Source of the DNA: Erpobdella octoculata
Lineage: Eukaryota > Annelida > Clitellata > Hirudinida > Erpobdellidae
Assembly (NCBI GenBank): GCA_963978895.1
Contig: OZ022242.1
Location: 34,375,173-34,439,172 of the forward strand
Direction: 5' to 3'
DNA: 64,000 nt
A program made the translations under genes and the position numbers. Every line of letters starts with the position of its first letter. Position 1 is the stretch's first letter. Below are positions 14,528 to 26,200 of the stretch, in pieces. The notes under the pieces are model-generated. The model did not search any database and had not been told where the DNA came from. It worked only from the letters and a program-made list of their open reading frames with translations.

Positions 14528-16938
14528 TCACCACCCCTCATCGCCATAATCGCCATCTTCGTAATATTCACCGCCGTAATCCCCCTCTTCTCCTTCGTCA
14601 TATCCTTCATTCATATCTTCCTCATCATCATCTTCTTCTTCTGTAGCTTTCTTCCTCTTCCTCCTTGCCTTCGGTCTGCCGTGAACCTGAGACTGATGGT
14701 GAAGGACGCTCCTTTGGTTTTTGTACACCTTCCCGCACAAGTTGCAACTGTATCGACTCAGAACCGTCATCTGCTTGTTGAACGAAAACCCGTCACCAGA
14801 CTGACATTCTACCACCTGGTTCATCACATTTCCACCTCCACCCCCACCTCCGCCTCCCGCTTGCCCTCCACCCCCTCCTCTTGCTCCACGTCCTCCACCT
14901 CTTGACCCCAACTGGGCACCAGACCCGCCCCTCCCCCTGTGAGGCGTCGGAGGTCTTTGCTGGCCTGGAAATCCAGCTGCTCTTGCTTGCATCGACGAGG
15001 TAGGCATTCTCATCCCTTGGTTGGGACGAGGCCTTGGTTGTTGGTGGAAATTTTGTTGTGGCTGCATGGGATCAAACATACTAGGAGAAAATACTTGCCT
15101 CGGGCGCTGAACGGGTACCAATGCCTAATAAAAAACATGGATGACAGAATAAAAATACTTTCAATATCAATTTTAAAGCTATGCAAGTTTTCTAAAGCAT
15201 ATTCGATTTTTAAAAAATCATGAAAATAGCATTGATTCAAGGACGCACCATACTAAGTGACTCATTAGAGACTTTTGGAGGACCACCAGTTTTTGATCCC
15301 CTGCCCCTCTTGGCTGGTGCAGGAGCCCTCATTCTCATAGGCTGCTGTTGTGGAGCCATTGATTGAGCATACATGCTCGGATCCATCTGTTGCTTCATTG
15401 GGGAAGCCATCATAAGTGGTTTGCGAGGGGAGTTCATCTGGCTTATGGAGCCAGAAAACCCCTGGTTTACGTTAGGGCTAGGGCACGGATATTGAATGTT
15501 CATTGGTGCAAACTGCTGGCTGTTGGGATATTGCATCGGCATTTCTTGTTTAAAAAACGAAGGATTGTTTCCATAAGCAACATCCATCTGATTTTGTTGA
15601 CTAATATTAAAATTTTCTGGTTGCATTTGTTGCTGGATGTACGCCTGCTGTTGCGGAAGTTGTTTTTGCAGACGAGGAATATCTTCTTCGTCCGAATTTA
15701 TATCTATCACTTCGCTCGGTTTCAGTTGAATATTATCATCTGAAAAAAGAAGTGTGAACGGGACAATCACACTTAATGTCTTTTTAGCATCTACAAAGGC
15801 TTAAAACTCAAATCGCTATGCAACCAATGTTCAGAGTGATTTTCTTAATGATAAAACTATCAAGATTTAATTTTTATAGAAGACATTTAGGATTAAAATG
15901 TCCACAAAGATAATCTTTACGTACATTAATGGCATTAAATAGCCGCAACATCACTTGATTTGTAATATTCTAAGCATAACTAAGTAAACAAAAATGGCGT
16001 GCAATATTTTTTAAGAAATTAATTTCTATCAACCTGCTATTTGGTTCAACCTTGGTTCAGAATAGTCTTCCATTTTCAACTGGGGCATAGAATCTTTCAT
16101 ATCGATAGTATCCTCATCATTAAAAGGAACATTCGATGAAGTTTGACTGACAACTTGAGCCGGATTTAGTACATCGGGCTGCCAATGGAAACAATAACAA
16201 ATACACTAAAAATATAAAGAATCAACTTGAATTTTAAATACAGTAAAATTTGATAGCCAAATGTGCATTGCTGATGCATTCTAGTTTTCATAAATGAAAT
16301 TGTTATGTTATTCATGTTCTAATAATAAATACAATTTTGAATAAGTACTTTATTCAAAATTATTTTACTGATGGTGTAAATCCAAACTCTTGAAATACCT
16401 TGCATGGAGGTACAGAAGTAGAAGCATCAAAATGTGATGGCGATGTATTTTCAGGCATGTTATATGTAGAAAAAAAATGCAAAGAACCATTACTAGCACT
16501 AGCATCTTTTGTGGCAGACAAATCAGTATTAGAAACGTTCGAGGTTTGAAGTGGAAGTGTACTGCTTCCTGGAAATGTTGTGTCAGATTTTTCTTCTTTT
16601 ACTTGTATTTGCGACAAATTAGGAGTAAACATTTGGCTGCGTTCTGATGCTGATGAGGATCCAACTGAAACTGCACCATCTCTAGCAACTGACGAAGTCG
16701 CTTCTTGAAAATTGTGGGAAGATGAAATTCTACTGGTCGAACTATTCAAATGACCGTAGCCATTGTCGCTCGCTGAAAGCGTCTTGTTCACGTGAACGAC
16801 AAACGCCTCTTTTGAATCTACGGTTATCCCGATGACTCCTTCGATCTTCACCTCACTGGAAAAGTCCAGACCTTTTTCGCATAGTTTAATAATTGTAGAT
16901 ACAATCAAGCCGCTGACTCGCTCCTGGTCAGGACGCAT
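14528..16938 (-). CDS. Single C2H2 zinc-finger protein with disordered low-complexity regions
   Basis: Four exons join in frame: 16399-16938, 16034-16178, 15249-15739, 14528-15124, giving 590 residues. The N-terminus (MRPDQERVSGLIVSTIIKLC, then SEVKIEGVIGITVDS and FVVHVN) looks like a small folded domain I cannot name. A Ser/Thr-rich middle follows, then LKMED (a possible SUMO site), an acidic patch DINSDEEDIPRL, Gln/Met/Pro-rich sequence, an RGRGG and polyglycine stretch, one classical C2H2 finger (CNLCGKVYKNQRSVLHHQ, then VH), a basic RRKRKKA run, and a strongly acidic Tyr/Gly tail. Most of it should be disordered. Basic and acidic tracts with one finger suggest a nuclear DNA- or RNA-binding regulator, but no family assignment is possible. 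The start at 16938 is the first in-frame ATG; upstream codons are 5' UTR. Confidence 0.85.
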
Positions 16939-17950
16939 TTTATTGTTAAATATTATCACAATGAAACCAGTAAATTACGGGCGAATACGCCGAATGTCAG
17001 TTGTCTTGGCTTCTTAGCCCGAAGTCGATCTACCATGGCCTGAAAAATCAACAAATTTCGTATTTAGTGATGCGATCATATCTGTAATAAGATGAGACAA
17101 AAAAGTTTTTTTTTTAATTTTTTAATGATGCAGTAATATAAAACGTAACAACAATTTAAACAAAATTAATATAAAACTGTTAATAAAAAAAAAAATTGCA
17201 TCTAGATCATTGATGGAGTTGGTAGAGGCGTTGAATGTAAAGGCCTCACGGTTCGACTCATACTCGCTGCCTAGTAGCCCACGATGTCGGAAAACTTAGC
17301 GTGTAAAATCGCCCTATAACCCTATTTCATTTCATAAAAACATCCCTAATGCCGGCTTTTGTTCAGAATGATGCCATTCTATTTTTGGGGTTTCTATCTA
17401 TCATGTCACTGCTTTTTAGTTTTATCGTCGTCTGCTCGGACAACATCGCCTATCAGCATTAATTGTAAGCTCAAACCACGACTAGAAACGACCTGCTTAA
17501 ACTCGGTGATGTAGGTATGAGTTGGGTCTATAAAACTGATTTTCGCAGTAGATCTTCGCACGTTTCTTTATTTAGGTAATTGAGGTCGAGTAAACTGCAC
17601 CACTGACTCTTTCTTGACATTTTCGTCCGGTAATATAAGAGCGAAAACAGTTAAGCGTATAAGTTCACCGATCGTTGAAGCAGTGTCATCAAGTTTTTGG
17701 AAGAGAAAGTAAAATATGAGTGTTATAGTCTTCGAAAAATACCTACGGGTACCCCCAGGTCATCAGGGTTTTATGGAGAAAAAAGTGTGAGTGAAAAAAA
17801 CTTTCAATAAAGAATCTAGTTTGGTTTAACTTAAGCAGCACGCTGAAAGTTTTCTTATGAGGGTTGTTGTTGTGCACTTGGAATGTAGCAAAAATTTTTA
17901 ATTTGTTTACAAGCAAGCTTTTTTTTAGATGATTAGCTAGTTATCGTATA
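16939..17950. other. Intergenic upstream of the C2H2 gene
   Basis: No exon supported. Around 17217-17270 there is a degenerate tRNA-like stretch with a B-box-like GGTTCGACTC, possibly an old SINE head. The C2H2 gene promoter should be near 16940-17050. Confidence 0.4.
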
Positions 17951-17953
17951 TCG

Positions 17954-18235
17954 TAACAAGTAAATGAAAAAAAATGATTTTTTCAATACAAACATTTTTT
18001 TAATTGAATCATGTATTGTCATCCGATATAAAGCTATGCTGAAAGTTTCAGCTCCTAGCTAGTCAAAAAGCTGGTTAAATTTTACTTGCAAGATTTGCGT
18101 ACAGAGAAAGCCACACACACACACAGAAATTGTAACCTAAACAAGTAAAAGAAAAAAAGAATTTTTCAACACAAACTTTTTTTTAATTGAATCATATATT
18201 GTCATCCAATATAAAGCTATGCTGAAAGTTTCTGA
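17954..18235 (+). repeat. Dispersed repeat family R1, one full and one partial copy
   Basis: The signature is AATTGAATCATGTATTGTCA, ATATAAAGCTATGCTGAAAG, TAGTCAAAAAGCTG, ACTTGCAAGATTTG, a CA tract, then ATTGTAACCTAAA. A second partial copy starts near 18140. Other copies lie at 22350-22806 and 63250-63480. Confidence 0.8.
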
Positions 18236-18302
18236 ATATTTCTATGCGCCAAAAAGATAATATTGGACAGAGACGAAATCATTGTATATGAAAGAAAAAA
18301 TA

Positions 18303-20010
18303 TAAGTAAGTAAGTAAGTAAGTAAATCTTTATTAACCAGCCTGTCAATGACGCACAGCGGTTTACATTTAAATAATAATACAAAAAATAAGAATTAAAT
18401 ATAAATAAAAATGAATACAATCGACAATCTAAAGTTAAAGACTTAAATTAAAAATCTAAAAACTTGTTTTTATCAAAGATTTAAAATAGAGTTCGGCATT
18501 GTTTAAGTTATTTTGAGTTATTTTGAGTGCAGCGATCTATAGATCTAAGTAAGGAATCGGCATGCGGAATAACTCTGTCGTGAGCTCGAGGACGAAGGTG
18601 ATATTCCAATTTCTTGACGTCTGGGAGAAGATGGTGAAGGACGTGAAGGCGGTTAGACAGAACCTGGTTGAACAGGGTTGAATCCGCCACGGCGCATCGG
18701 TGCACAAAATCAGGGCGGTCGGGAGCCAAGAAACCCTGGCGTGTCACCTTCCTAATGACTGACTCGATGCGTCGAAGATCTCCCGAACCTATGAAACCCC
18801 ACCATGATTGAGAGGCGTAGGTGATCCTGGATATAAGTGTCGCCTCCGTGACCGTCCAAAGCTCCCGGCCACACAGCCCGTGAGCCCGTAAGTTTCTTAG
18901 TGCATATAAAGACTGTGCAGATTTTGTGCTGATCCAGTCAACGTGCTCTCGGAATGAGAGCCTTCCGTCGATCAGGACTCCCAGCACATTCATTACATCC
19001 ACCCTCTCCACTCCGACCAAAGGGGTAGGGAGTGTGTTTGCCTTTGTTCTGGGGCGACGCACAACCAACTCTTTTGTTTTTGAATCGTTTAAATTTAGGT
19101 TATTTCTTTTTGCCCATATCTGTATGTTCGCGAGCTCATCAACGATTAAGTGAGAATTACCCGGTGGTACTATAAGGTATGTATCATCTGCATATTTCTC
19201 TAGACGGTTACCATCTATGCTGGGGGAGAGGTCTGATGCCGCAACAATGTAGCAACTGGGTCCAATTCCTGAACCTTGGACGATGCTTGCATTTATTTCT
19301 TTTAAAGACGACACTTGGTTTTGGAATTTAGTGCAGTGCATTCGCCCTCTAAGGAAGTCAACCAGCCAGTTGTACGCCTCGTCTTCTATTGGTAGTTTGG
19401 CAAACTTTCTCATAAGCTCTGAGTGGCGGACAGTATCCTTTGAAAAGTCCAGTGCTATAACGTGGACATACGGGTGGATTTGTAGTTGTTCGGAAATGTG
19501 TAGTGTCAGGCTGATTAGTGCCGCCGTTGTGGATCCCGTTGGACGGAAAGCATATTGGTCATGGAAGTAGTGGTTGTACCCGGAACTTTCCAGGATAGGA
19601 TAGACGAATCGCTGTACCACCATCTTTTCCATAATCCTTGAGAGTATTGGTGTAATTGAAATTGGTCTGTACTCGTGGCTTCCCTGAGGATTAACTACTT
19701 TTGAAACCGGGGTTATCTGACATCTCCTCCACCGGTCTGGTATCTGTGATTGGTTTAACGACAAGTTAAATAGAAAGGCGAGCGGTTCGGCAAGTATTGG
19801 TGCCGAGACTCGGTAGAACCAAGAGGGAATTTCATCCATTCCGGAGGCGGAGGTTTTTAGTCTGTCCAAAGCACGGAAGACTTGCCAGGTAGAGAAAAAT
19901 CTTGAATTTCGGCAGACGCTATGTTTTTCTGCAGGAGCCTCGTAGTTGCTTTTCGTCGAGATGGTTGCGTAATGGTCATTGAGTTTGTCTGCAGTGATTG
20001 CAGAAAACAA
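18303..20010 (-). mobile_element. 5'-truncated non-LTR retrotransposon with TTAC-repeat tail
   Basis: The minus strand carries the 3' half of a LINE ending in a short (TTAC)n tail at 18303-18324, typical of CR1/Jockey-group elements that end in microsatellites rather than poly(A). Confidence 0.85.
18508..20010 (-). CDS. Reverse transcriptase fragment of a CR1/Jockey-group LINE
   Basis: About 500 residues are open, lacking the endonuclease domain. Visible RT blocks: SASGMDEIPSWFYRV (block 1), EYRPISITPILSRIMEKMV, YAFRPTGSTTAAL, VIALDFSKDTVRHS (motif A), ASIVQGSGIGP (motif B), KYADDTYLIVP (catalytic YADD), then a C-terminal region with SRITYASQSWWGF. The enzyme would copy its own RNA at a nicked target. 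Motif A is two residues shorter than the usual FSKAFDTV form, although the first catalytic Asp remains. The upstream boundary at 20010 is only the open-frame limit. Confidence 0.85.
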   Translation of the reverse strand: MFSAITADKLNDHYATISTKSNYEAPAEKHSVCRNSRFFSTWQVFRALDRLKTSASGMDEIPSWFYRVSAPILAEPLAFLFNLSLNQSQIPDRWRRCQITPVSKVVNPQGSHEYRPISITPILSRIMEKMVVQRFVYPILESSGYNHYFHDQYAFRPTGSTTAALISLTLHISEQLQIHPYVHVIALDFSKDTVRHSELMRKFAKLPIEDEAYNWLVDFLRGRMHCTKFQNQVSSLKEINASIVQGSGIGPSCYIVAASDLSPSIDGNRLEKYADDTYLIVPPGNSHLIVDELANIQIWAKRNNLNLNDSKTKELVVRRPRTKANTLPTPLVGVERVDVMNVLGVLIDGRLSFREHVDWISTKSAQSLYALRNLRAHGLCGRELWTVTEATLISRITYASQSWWGFIGSGDLRRIESVIRKVTRQGFLAPDRPDFVHRCAVADSTLFNQVLSNRLHVLHHLLPDVKKLEYHLRPRAHDRVIPHADSLLRSIDRCTQNNSK

Positions 20011-21049
20011 TTATAGGAAGTTATTCATTGTTCTAATATATCACTAAATGCAATTAAATATTAAAAAAAACCGAAGCGGTGAAAAAAAAATTGTAAGCGC
20101 CATCAGACGACAGAAAAAAAATTTTCAGCACAATCAACAACAGAAAATTGAAAAACTTTATATACACATAATAAAAACATAATAAAATACTTTCGCAACA
20201 AATAGAAGAACTTCCTCGTTGATGTTATTTCATCAAGCGACTTCTTCCGTTTATCTTTGAACTGCTGCAGACAAAGTCCAGATTTTAGAAAATGTATTGA
20301 TACAGTTAGGAAAAAATAAAAATGATGGAAATACTCATTATGCTAAATAATTAAAAACTAATATTTTTCAAATGTAAAAAACAGAATCTTGAAACAAAGC
20401 AAAATTTCTTACCATAGGGCATAATTTATTTATAAAAAGTTGCTAATTTTTAAAAAATACTTGATAAAGTAACACCATTAACAAACTATTATTTCACAGT
20501 TCTTTGAAAACGACAAGTATGACATTGAAAGAAAACATTTATAAAACAAAAAAGACACCACTCAGTAACTACGAAGCACTGCTTAAGTAGAACAGAGAGA
20601 AAGCCTGATGAGACTTGCGACTTCTTCCGTTTTCCTTTAATCTGCTCTGCAGACAAAGTCCAGATTTTAGAAAATGTATTGATACAGTTAGGAAAAAATA
20701 AAAATGATGGAAATACTCATTATGCTAAATAATTAAAAACTATTATTTTTCAAATGTAAAAACAGAATTTTGAAACCAAGCAAAATTTCTGAGCATAGGG
20801 CATAATTTGTTTATAAAAATTTGCTAATTTAAAAAAAAATCTATATATATAAAAGAACATGTCCTGACTGACTGACTGACTGACTGATAATCAACGCCGA
20901 GCTCAAACGCCTCATCCTAGGAACGTGAAATTTGGAACTTATATTACTTTTATTGCGTAAGCATCCACTAAAAAAGGATTTTTGAAAATTTTGCTCCTGA
21001 GGAGAGGAAACTGGAAAACAAACTTTTTTCTAAAACAATGTATATCTTG

Positions 21050-21690
21050 AAAACTAAAAATGGGGAGATTTTGACATTTGGTATATGGATTCTTCTTGAA
21101 AAATAAAAAAATACGTGTTTCACCATTTTTTGAAAATTTGGTTTCCCGGACCTCAAATGTGGGTTGGAAAATTGGGTTATTTGGTTTTTAAAGTAGATGC
21201 TTCTCAAAAACTGTGAATGCTACAGGAGTTAAAATTAGTATTTAGTTTTTACTCCAAAAATAATGAAATACGTGTTTTAGCATTTTTTGAAAATTTGGTT
21301 TCCAGGACTTCAAATGTGGGTGGAAAATAGGGTTATTTGTTTTTTAAAGTAACTGCTACTCAAAAACTGTAAATACCACAGATGTAAAAATTAGTATTTA
21401 GTTTCTATTATAAAAATAAAGATATTTTGAAAATTTGGTTTCCAGGACTTCAAATATGGGATGGAAAATAGGGTTACTTGGTTTTTAAAGTAACTGCTAC
21501 TCAAAAACTGTAAATGCTACAAAAGTAAAATTAGTTTTTAGTTTCTACTCTAAAAATAATGATATACGTGTTTCACCATTTTTTGAAAATTTGGTTTTCA
21601 GGACCTCAAATGTGAAGTGGAAAAAGGGTTATTTGATTTTAAAATAACTGCTACTCAAAAACTGTAAGTGCTACAGATGTGAAAATTAGT
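21050..21690. repeat. About 155-bp tandem array inside the Helitron-like element
   Basis: About four diverged copies, each with TTTTTTGAAAATTTGGTTT, GGACTTCAAATGTGGG-like, GGGTTATTTG, CTACTCAAAAACTGTAAATG and AAAATTAGTATTTAG. Anchor spacing is about 140-160 bases. Confidence 0.8.
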
Positions 21691-21699
21691 ATTTTAAGG

Positions 21700-22020
21700 T
21701 TTTGTGCCGGTTAAAAGTAGATGAGTTCACTTTATCACCGGACGGACGGGCCAAGCCGTTATTTTAGGTTTTCATACGGCCCTGCCCAAACCTTAAATCA
21801 AGGTGGGACGGGCCGAGATTTTTAACCAATTATATAGACATTTTAGTGATTTTAGGGTGTTCAGACGGGCCGGGCTAAACCTGAAGTCAAGGTGGGACGG
21901 GCCGAAGTTTTTCATCAAGTATATAGAACTTCTAGGCCTGTAAAAACGGGCCGGGCCAGGAATTTCGGTTTTTGAAATCGGCTGGGCCAAATTGTCGACG
22001 GGCCGAGCCGAGACCTAAAA
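21700..22020. repeat. GC-rich degenerate array of GACGGGCCG-type words
   Basis: Words such as GGACGGGCC, GGGACGGGCCGAG and CGGGCCGGGCC recur irregularly in otherwise AT-rich DNA. It lies within the Helitron-like insertion. Confidence 0.7.
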
Positions 22021-22349
22021 TATTGATCCGTGCAGTACACTACTATGTATGCACGGTTCAAATTCTCTAATTTCATGCGAGCACAGGCACTGATAGTACT
22101 TTATAAAATAACACCATTAACAAACTATTATTTCACAGTTCTTCAAAAACGACAAGTATGACATTGAAAGAAAACATTTATAAAATAAAAAAGACACCAC
22201 TCAGTAACTACGAAACACAGCTTAAGTAGAACAGAGAGAAAGACAGATAAGACTCGCAATCTGGCTTTTCTCCTGTGTGAGTACGTAATTTCTGGAACGT
22301 AATAGTTTGAATTTTATAATACAGTTTCAAGATAGAGTGATAGATAAGA

Positions 22350-22806
<457 letters not shown>

Positions 22807-23220
22807 TAACAGTTTGTAAAAAAGTTTGTAAAAAGAAGTGAACCGTCACAGAGAAACTAAGAGTGCAAATATGGTATCACGAAGACACAGTCATTTTGTT
22901 TACCGTTAAAATAATTCAAACCATTTTATTAGATATTGTATTGATTGGTATTTTGTCATTTTTAGTCTTATATTATTTCATCATTTTTTCTGTCGATTCA
23001 AAGAGAAAAAGGCAAAATTAAATAAATTATTATTTAAAAATATTTTTTTTCGATTCACTTTTTTTGTTACATTTATAAGCAAACTACTTGTTTAATAGTT
23101 GAAATGTACAAATGAGAGCTATTGAGTAAATAAGACTCTTGCCATGATGTCAAATTGAAATGAAATAAAAATAAAGTTAGTTGACATCTTTATAAATTGC
23201 TTTACAATATTCTTCGGAGG

Positions 23221-26200
23221 TTATTTCGCTTGACGACGAAGAATAATTGCCGGAGGCATACTCACTGGATTTATTTGGATAAATTGAAATTGGACAATCG
23301 CTTGCAGTGTACTCATGATTGAGAGCATTTTGTCGGAGCTTTTATATTCATGTTCGTAAAAGCTTTCTGTGGCAGCAATGTAATGACTGGTAGAATTTAT
23401 ATTCAGCAGTGAAAAGTGAACTGTTTTGACAGGTTTGTTTTCAGGGGCCGTGCCTGAAGGTCTCATGGTGAGATAGCCAAAGTTTGAAGAGCCAGTCATC
23501 GGAACGTGTTTTGTGTCAAGACTGGAACTACAAATAGCCTTTGATTTGGTCCTCCGTGAAGAATTTGCCCTGAGTCTACATAAGAAAATTTCTCTGCTTC
23601 TCATTATATCACATTTATTTAAGTCTGCTCATCTTAAATAAAATGAACTAAGATATATAAATAAAATGGCTAGTTCTGACTGTACCTGATGAAGGTTATT
23701 ATAAGTTATAAACTTTTAATTAGTTCAAAGTTCAAGACATACTTGAAGTTATCTCACCTTTTTAGACAAAAAAATCCAGTGCATGCGATCAAACAGCATA
23801 GCACTATCACACTGGCAAATATGGTTGTTATGGCAAAAACTAATACAAATAAAATAAAGATTACTTATTATTAGTATTTATTATTTTTCCAAATGTGATA
23901 CAATTCGAAACTAAATATTAAAGTATAAAAAATACTTTTTAAAAACAACGCTCGAATACTAATGTACTAAAATGTTGAAATTATATTTAAATGTACATAT
24001 TAAATAATATATAATAATAAAAAAGTGTGTTTTTTAAAAAACTTTGTTTTTTGCTTCACTTGTTTGAACTAAATTTTTAATTTTGAAGATAAGAGCGTTG
24101 TTTTAAAAAAAATATTTTTTGAATTTAAAATTTAATATGTAAAGATAATTAAAAATTGTTTTAAAGAAAGTTTTCAAAATTTTTTTACTGTTTAAATTTT
24201 TTAAAATCTAAAAACAGATTAATAATAGTATTCGAGCGTTGTTTAAATTAAAAAACATTTTTTTATACTTTTTATTATTTTTTTGTGTTTGTTTTTTTAT
24301 AAATCCAAATATTATTTATATGTTTAATTATTTCTCATTTTTACTGTTTAAATTTTTTTAAATCTAAAAACGGATTAATGTATTTAATGTCACCCATCGA
24401 AGTACTAACCGAGCTCGACGCTGCTTAGCTTTGTTGATCCGACGAGACGCGGTGTTTTCAAAAAGAACGTTTGCGATGAAATAACAAACAAACAAACAAA
24501 CAACATTGCAAGTTAATATAGTATATTTATTTTTAATAGTTGCGGTAATTGGTAATTGCGTAATAGAATTCATATTTAGTTCAAGTAACAACGTTTGAAG
24601 GCTTAAAGCAAGTCTATTTTACGTTTTGAAGGGCTAAAAGAAGTTAGGAAAGAATGAAAAAGAAAAAATGAGCGAGAACGGGAACAGGAGAGCAAGCGTG
24701 AGCGGGAACGGGAGAGCAAACGTGAGCGGGAACGGGAAAGCAAGCGTTAGCGGGAACGGGAAAAGCGTCCGGGAACGGGAAAAGCGTCCGGGAACGGGAA
24801 AGCGACTTGGAACGGAAAAGCGACCTAGAACGGGAGAGCAAACGGAAGCGGAAAAACGACCTGGAGCGGGAAAGCGGCCGGGAACTGAAAAGCGGCCGGA
24901 AACGGGAAAGCGAACGGGAACGGGAAAGCGATCGGGAAAGCAAGCGTGGAAGGAAACCTGAGCGAGAGAGACAAACATTAGAAAAACCTGTGGCAACGCG
25001 AGCGCCCCCGCTAGTACGTTAATAAAAATAAATAATGTTTTTGGCAATGAATGATAAAATTCAAACTTTGAGAATTATTTTCTGTAATTGAAGAAGTTGT
25101 TGATGTCCTTTTTAGAGATTTTTCTTCAAGCTCATGCCCTATTTATAGAATGTAACCTACTTAAAATAATCTGTAATGTTATTGGCAGTATTTAATTAAT
25201 GAGAAGCTTTTTACTATTGCTACAGCCGCCAAGAACTCCGGCCCATCGTTGTTTTTGACGTATATGAGTTTCAAACTTACCAAAGCTACAGTTTCCAATG
25301 ACGCCAATCCAACGTTGTCCTTGACATTTGAGTTGCCATCTGACTCGAGTGGAATAACATCCAATGATGGCTTCGTTTTCAGTTCTTTTCAACCAAGCAT
25401 CAGCTGGGGGAATCAGATCTGGGCATCCAATAGCTAATAATTTATAATTATAGTTATATTTTTTTATTTGAAAAATTGTGTTACAATGTCAACTTCAATG
25501 TACTTTCTAATTTAATGAAAACAATTGTATTCAACTTTTCCTTCAAATAGATTTCTAACATATTTGAAAATGACATTGACTGAAAGTGATCTTTGCAAAC
25601 TGAGACGCTTTTCTCGGTATACAAATCTTTAAGTTCTGCTATTTTATCAATACTTGCACAGTTGCTGAATTCCTTGGTTTCGTTAACTGAAGTGTTATTT
25701 GTTTTAAAATTCGAAATGTTGAGTTTTGAAACAAGGATTTTTTGACCTTGAAGCGTCTCAATAAGCCAAGGATTAACTTTGCTACCGCAAAAACTGTAGC
25801 TTGAAGGTTTTTTAAGTATGTATTGACTTGAATAGAATGTCAGAGAAACAATGCACTGTCTATTTTCTGCGACAACTGAATAGCAAATGTTATTTAACTA
25901 AAATACTAATTCAATGTTACGAATGCCAGCTAAATCAAACAACATTGTCTGAACTCACTTTCTACGCAGCTGTAATCAATTTCCATGTACACTTTGAGAA
26001 AGCTATGGCAAGTACTTTCGATTGAAATTTGACGAACGCTTATTTCACAATATTTCTCTCCACCACACTTCTGGTTCATGAAATTTTTTATGTCAACAAA
26101 ACAACCCAAAAACCGAACATCGTTTAAGTTGAATTCTGACATTTCTTCAACTTGTAAACACCTGCCCACCCTCATGCGACCGAATGAAGCAGCAGTTACT

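Larger units (their letters stand above)
20840..22096 (+). mobile_element. Helitron-like non-autonomous element inserted between A and T
   Basis: It starts TCTATATATATAAAAG, followed by (TGAC)n and ATCAACGCCGAGCTC, and ends GATAG|T. Comparison with the intact upstream unit shows insertion exactly between A and T with no target duplication, the Helitron signature. A strong hairpin (22028-22034 with 22050-22056, CCGTGCA/TGCACGG) lies 40 bases before the end. The 3' end reads ATAG rather than the usual CTRR, so the assignment is likely but not proven. No protein is encoded. Confidence 0.7.
20237..22258. repeat. Tandemly duplicated 380-bp unit, second copy split by an insertion
   Basis: Unit 1 is 20237-20616. 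Unit 2 is 20617-20839 plus 22097-22258. Shared text includes GCGACTTCTTCCGTTT, CAGATTTTAGAAAATGTATT, ACACCATTAACAAACT and CAGTAACTACGAA. The split falls inside the A-rich run before TACTT. Confidence 0.85.

Noticed and set aside
17217..17270. tRNA-like sequence with a B-box-like GGTTCGACTC
   Set aside because: No A box at proper spacing and no cloverleaf. At best it is an old SINE head, so it is not called as a tRNA gene.
24634..25047. Arg/Ser- and Pro/Phe-rich open frames on both strands
   Set aside because: A 12-base repeat keeps every frame open. The array is part of a Helitron-like end.
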